Notes under the pieces: model-generated
Told to the model about the DNA's origin: nothing
Databases searched by the model: none
The model's input: the letters and a program-made list of their open reading frames with translations, nothing else
Translations under genes and position numbers: made by a program
Part shown: positions 5,495-6,512 of the stretch, in pieces
How the letters are laid out: every line of letters begins with the position of its first letter
Position numbering within the stretch: the first letter of the stretch is position 1
Assembly: GCA_937891125.1 (NCBI GenBank)
Contig: CALAEZ010000096.1
Location: 1-6,512 of the forward strand
Direction of reading: 5' to 3'
Length of the DNA: 6,512 nucleotides
Source: an uncultured Treponema sp.
GTDB taxonomy: Bacteria; Spirochaetota; Spirochaetia; Treponematales; Treponemataceae

Positions 5495-6108
5495 AACAAA
5501 CGTAAGGAACAAAACAGCTGCAGCAGGCATCTCCGCCTTAAGCGCAGGGCGTTATTGACGACAGCATTGACATGGTGAGTATAGGAGCCGGAACGGTGGG
5601 GCTTTTTGCAACAAACCTAACCATTCCTACATTACCGTTTCTGTTTTCTGACGAAGAGACTGCATGGAAATTTATGGACAGCTCGTTTATGGAGCGCATA
5701 AATACAGATGCAGCCAGAGAAGGCAAAATCAATGGTACGCAGACAACCATAACCAATTTTTACAATGGCAAGCTGTATAAGATTCACCACTGTTTTGCAC
5801 TGACTAATCACGTATATAATCCGGTTCCGCTTATCATACGCTCGTCGCTGTGGAACAGTCTTTCAGAAGCAGACAGACAGGTTATTTTAGAGGCTGCCGT
5901 ACATGCATAGGCTCTCGACCGAAAGCTTATCAAAGAGCAGGCGGCCCTCTATGCAGAAAAACTTTCGGAAGAAGGCATAACCATTACAAAGCCAGATCTT
6001 TCTGAGCTGAAAGCCGCCACCGCTGATGTCTTTGATGTGTTTTCCGCAGTCTACGGTGAAGAAAACTTTTCCGAAATGAAGGCAACGCTTGCTGCCATAC
6101 GCGGCTGA
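5487..6108 (+). pseudogene. dctP: TRAP-type solute-binding protein DctP, decayed
   Basis: DctP proteins (usually about 330 residues) bind C4-dicarboxylates or similar acids in the periplasm and pass them to the DctQM permease. Here a proper start remains (GGAG at 5474-5477, ATG 5487) with 23 codons of what looks like a signal peptide beginning, then TGA at 5556-5558. Mature-type sequence resumes one frame over at about 5542 with VIDDSIDMVSIGAG, followed by LPFLFSDEETAWKFMD. After GKI (about 5728) it jumps to NGTQTTITNFYNGKLY, a motif that normally lies some 80 residues later. The C-terminal lobe follows (HVYNPVPLIIRSSLWNSL), is interrupted by TAG at 5908-5910 in AAVHA*ALDRK, then continues in the same frame to TGA at 6106-6108. 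The lesions are therefore one deletion with a frameshift, one in-frame deletion and one nonsense codon. About 210 codons remain, so the product cannot be functional. No permease genes follow. Confidence 0.9.
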
Positions 6109-6195
6109 GCATACTGACAGGCAGCATAACAATGAGTTGTACTGCAGGTGGCTTGACCGGTTTGTCGGCTTTGAACTTCTTGTTAAGTTTTGCTT

Positions 6196-6510
6196 TTATA
6201 TCAAGTTTGCATAATCTCTTTTAGCATAGAAGATACGCATTATTGAAACTGTTTTTTCCACATCATCAATTAAATATAATGCGATAAAATTTCTGTAAAA
6301 AATAAAACGATGATATCCTTCATTCTGCAATACTGTATTATCGCTAAGAGAGTACATATATGGATTTTCTGAAATATTTTCTTTTTCGTTTAGAAAGTCT
6401 ACAAGAAGCTTGTCTGCGACTTTTTGATTTTTAAGCGTGTCAGAAATGTAATCTACAATTTCCGACAAATCTTCTTCTGCTTTTTCCATAATCCTTACAT
6501 TATAGGCCAT
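6196..6510 (-). CDS. RelE/ParE superfamily toxin of a type II toxin-antitoxin system
   Basis: A 104-residue protein with the RelE/ParE fold pattern: an N-terminal strand (YNVRIMEKAEEDL), two helices (about 11-45), then the antiparallel strands YHRFIFYRNFIALYLI (66-81) and VSIMRIFYAKRDY (88-100), the last being the typical C-terminal signature. RelE members cleave ribosome-bound mRNA and ParE members inhibit gyrase; the sequence alone does not decide between them. The ATG is at 6508-6510, only 2 nt from the edge, so neither its ribosome binding site nor the antitoxin gene, expected directly upstream on the same strand, is visible. GC is about 29% over 6241-6480, against roughly 55-60% in copA, which suggests acquisition by transfer. 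The gene is intact and convergent with the dctP remnant, from which it is separated by 87 nt. Confidence 0.82.
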   Translation of the reverse strand: MAYNVRIMEKAEEDLSEIVDYISDTLKNQKVADKLLVDFLNEKENISENPYMYSLSDNTVLQNEGYHRFIFYRNFIALYLIDDVEKTVSIMRIFYAKRDYANLI

Positions 6511-6512
6511 GT

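Noticed and set aside
5908..5910. The TAG in dctP as a recoded (read-through) amber codon.
   Set aside because: The gene also carries a frameshift and two deletions, so decay is the simpler explanation, and all other visible genes use ordinary stops.
6132..6224. A 30-codon hydrophobic reading frame on the plus strand (begins MSCTAGGLTGLSALN), possibly a remnant of a DctQ-like permease start.
   Set aside because: The ribosome binding site is poor, it overlaps the 3' end of the toxin gene on the other strand, and it is too short for a reliable assignment.

Overview
The window (about 6.5 kb) most likely comes from a host-associated spirochaete of the Treponema type. This is inferred from the combination of a CsoR/CopA/CopZ copper cluster of the clostridial/spirochaetal style, a Cache-GGDEF gene overlapping a TRAP-transporter binding-protein gene, and general protein character; no rRNA or other definitive marker is present. 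GC content is mixed: visibly high (around 55-60%) in the copper genes, moderate in the diguanylate cyclase, and about 29% in the toxin gene at the right end.

Layout, left to right. (1) The 3' end of an FtsJ/RlmM-like rRNA methyltransferase gene enters from outside the window. (2) A 184-nt gap ends in a sigma70-like promoter whose spacer is filled by a CsoR-type palindromic operator. (3) csoR, the copper-sensing repressor, is followed 11 nt later by copA, a Cu(+)-exporting P1B-type ATPase. copA is broken: right after the CPC motif about 14 codons plus one frame step (about 43 nt) are missing, so the pump is split into two out-of-frame pieces. (4) The distal piece of copA carries a C-terminal heavy-metal-associated (HMA) domain. 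It has its own strong ribosome binding site and in-frame ATG, so a free CopZ-like chaperone could still be made. Two tandem 21-nt palindromic repeats lie directly in front of that site. (5) After a possible terminator comes an intact membrane-bound diguanylate cyclase (periplasmic Cache sensor, PAS-like region, GGDEF), with its own promoter. (6) It overlaps by 8 nt the start of a TRAP-type DctP solute-binding protein gene that is clearly a pseudogene: two deletions, one frameshift and one in-frame amber stop. (7) On the opposite strand an AT-rich RelE/ParE-family toxin gene runs in from the right edge; its presumed antitoxin lies outside the window.

How it fits together: copper binding to CsoR should release the csoR-copA(-copZ) promoter, the pump would export Cu(+) and CopZ would buffer or deliver it. 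In this genome the pump has been lost while the sensor and the chaperone remain intact. The diguanylate cyclase and DctP look like a former ligand-sensing/ligand-binding pair of which only the cyclase survives. Two deleted genes within 4 kb suggest either ongoing gene decay or sequence/assembly deletions, and that should be settled before biological conclusions are drawn. Two separate promoters place their -10 box exactly 8 nt before the ATG with no Shine-Dalgarno, which suggests leaderless mRNAs. I found no CRISPR array, insertion sequence, tRNA or rRNA.
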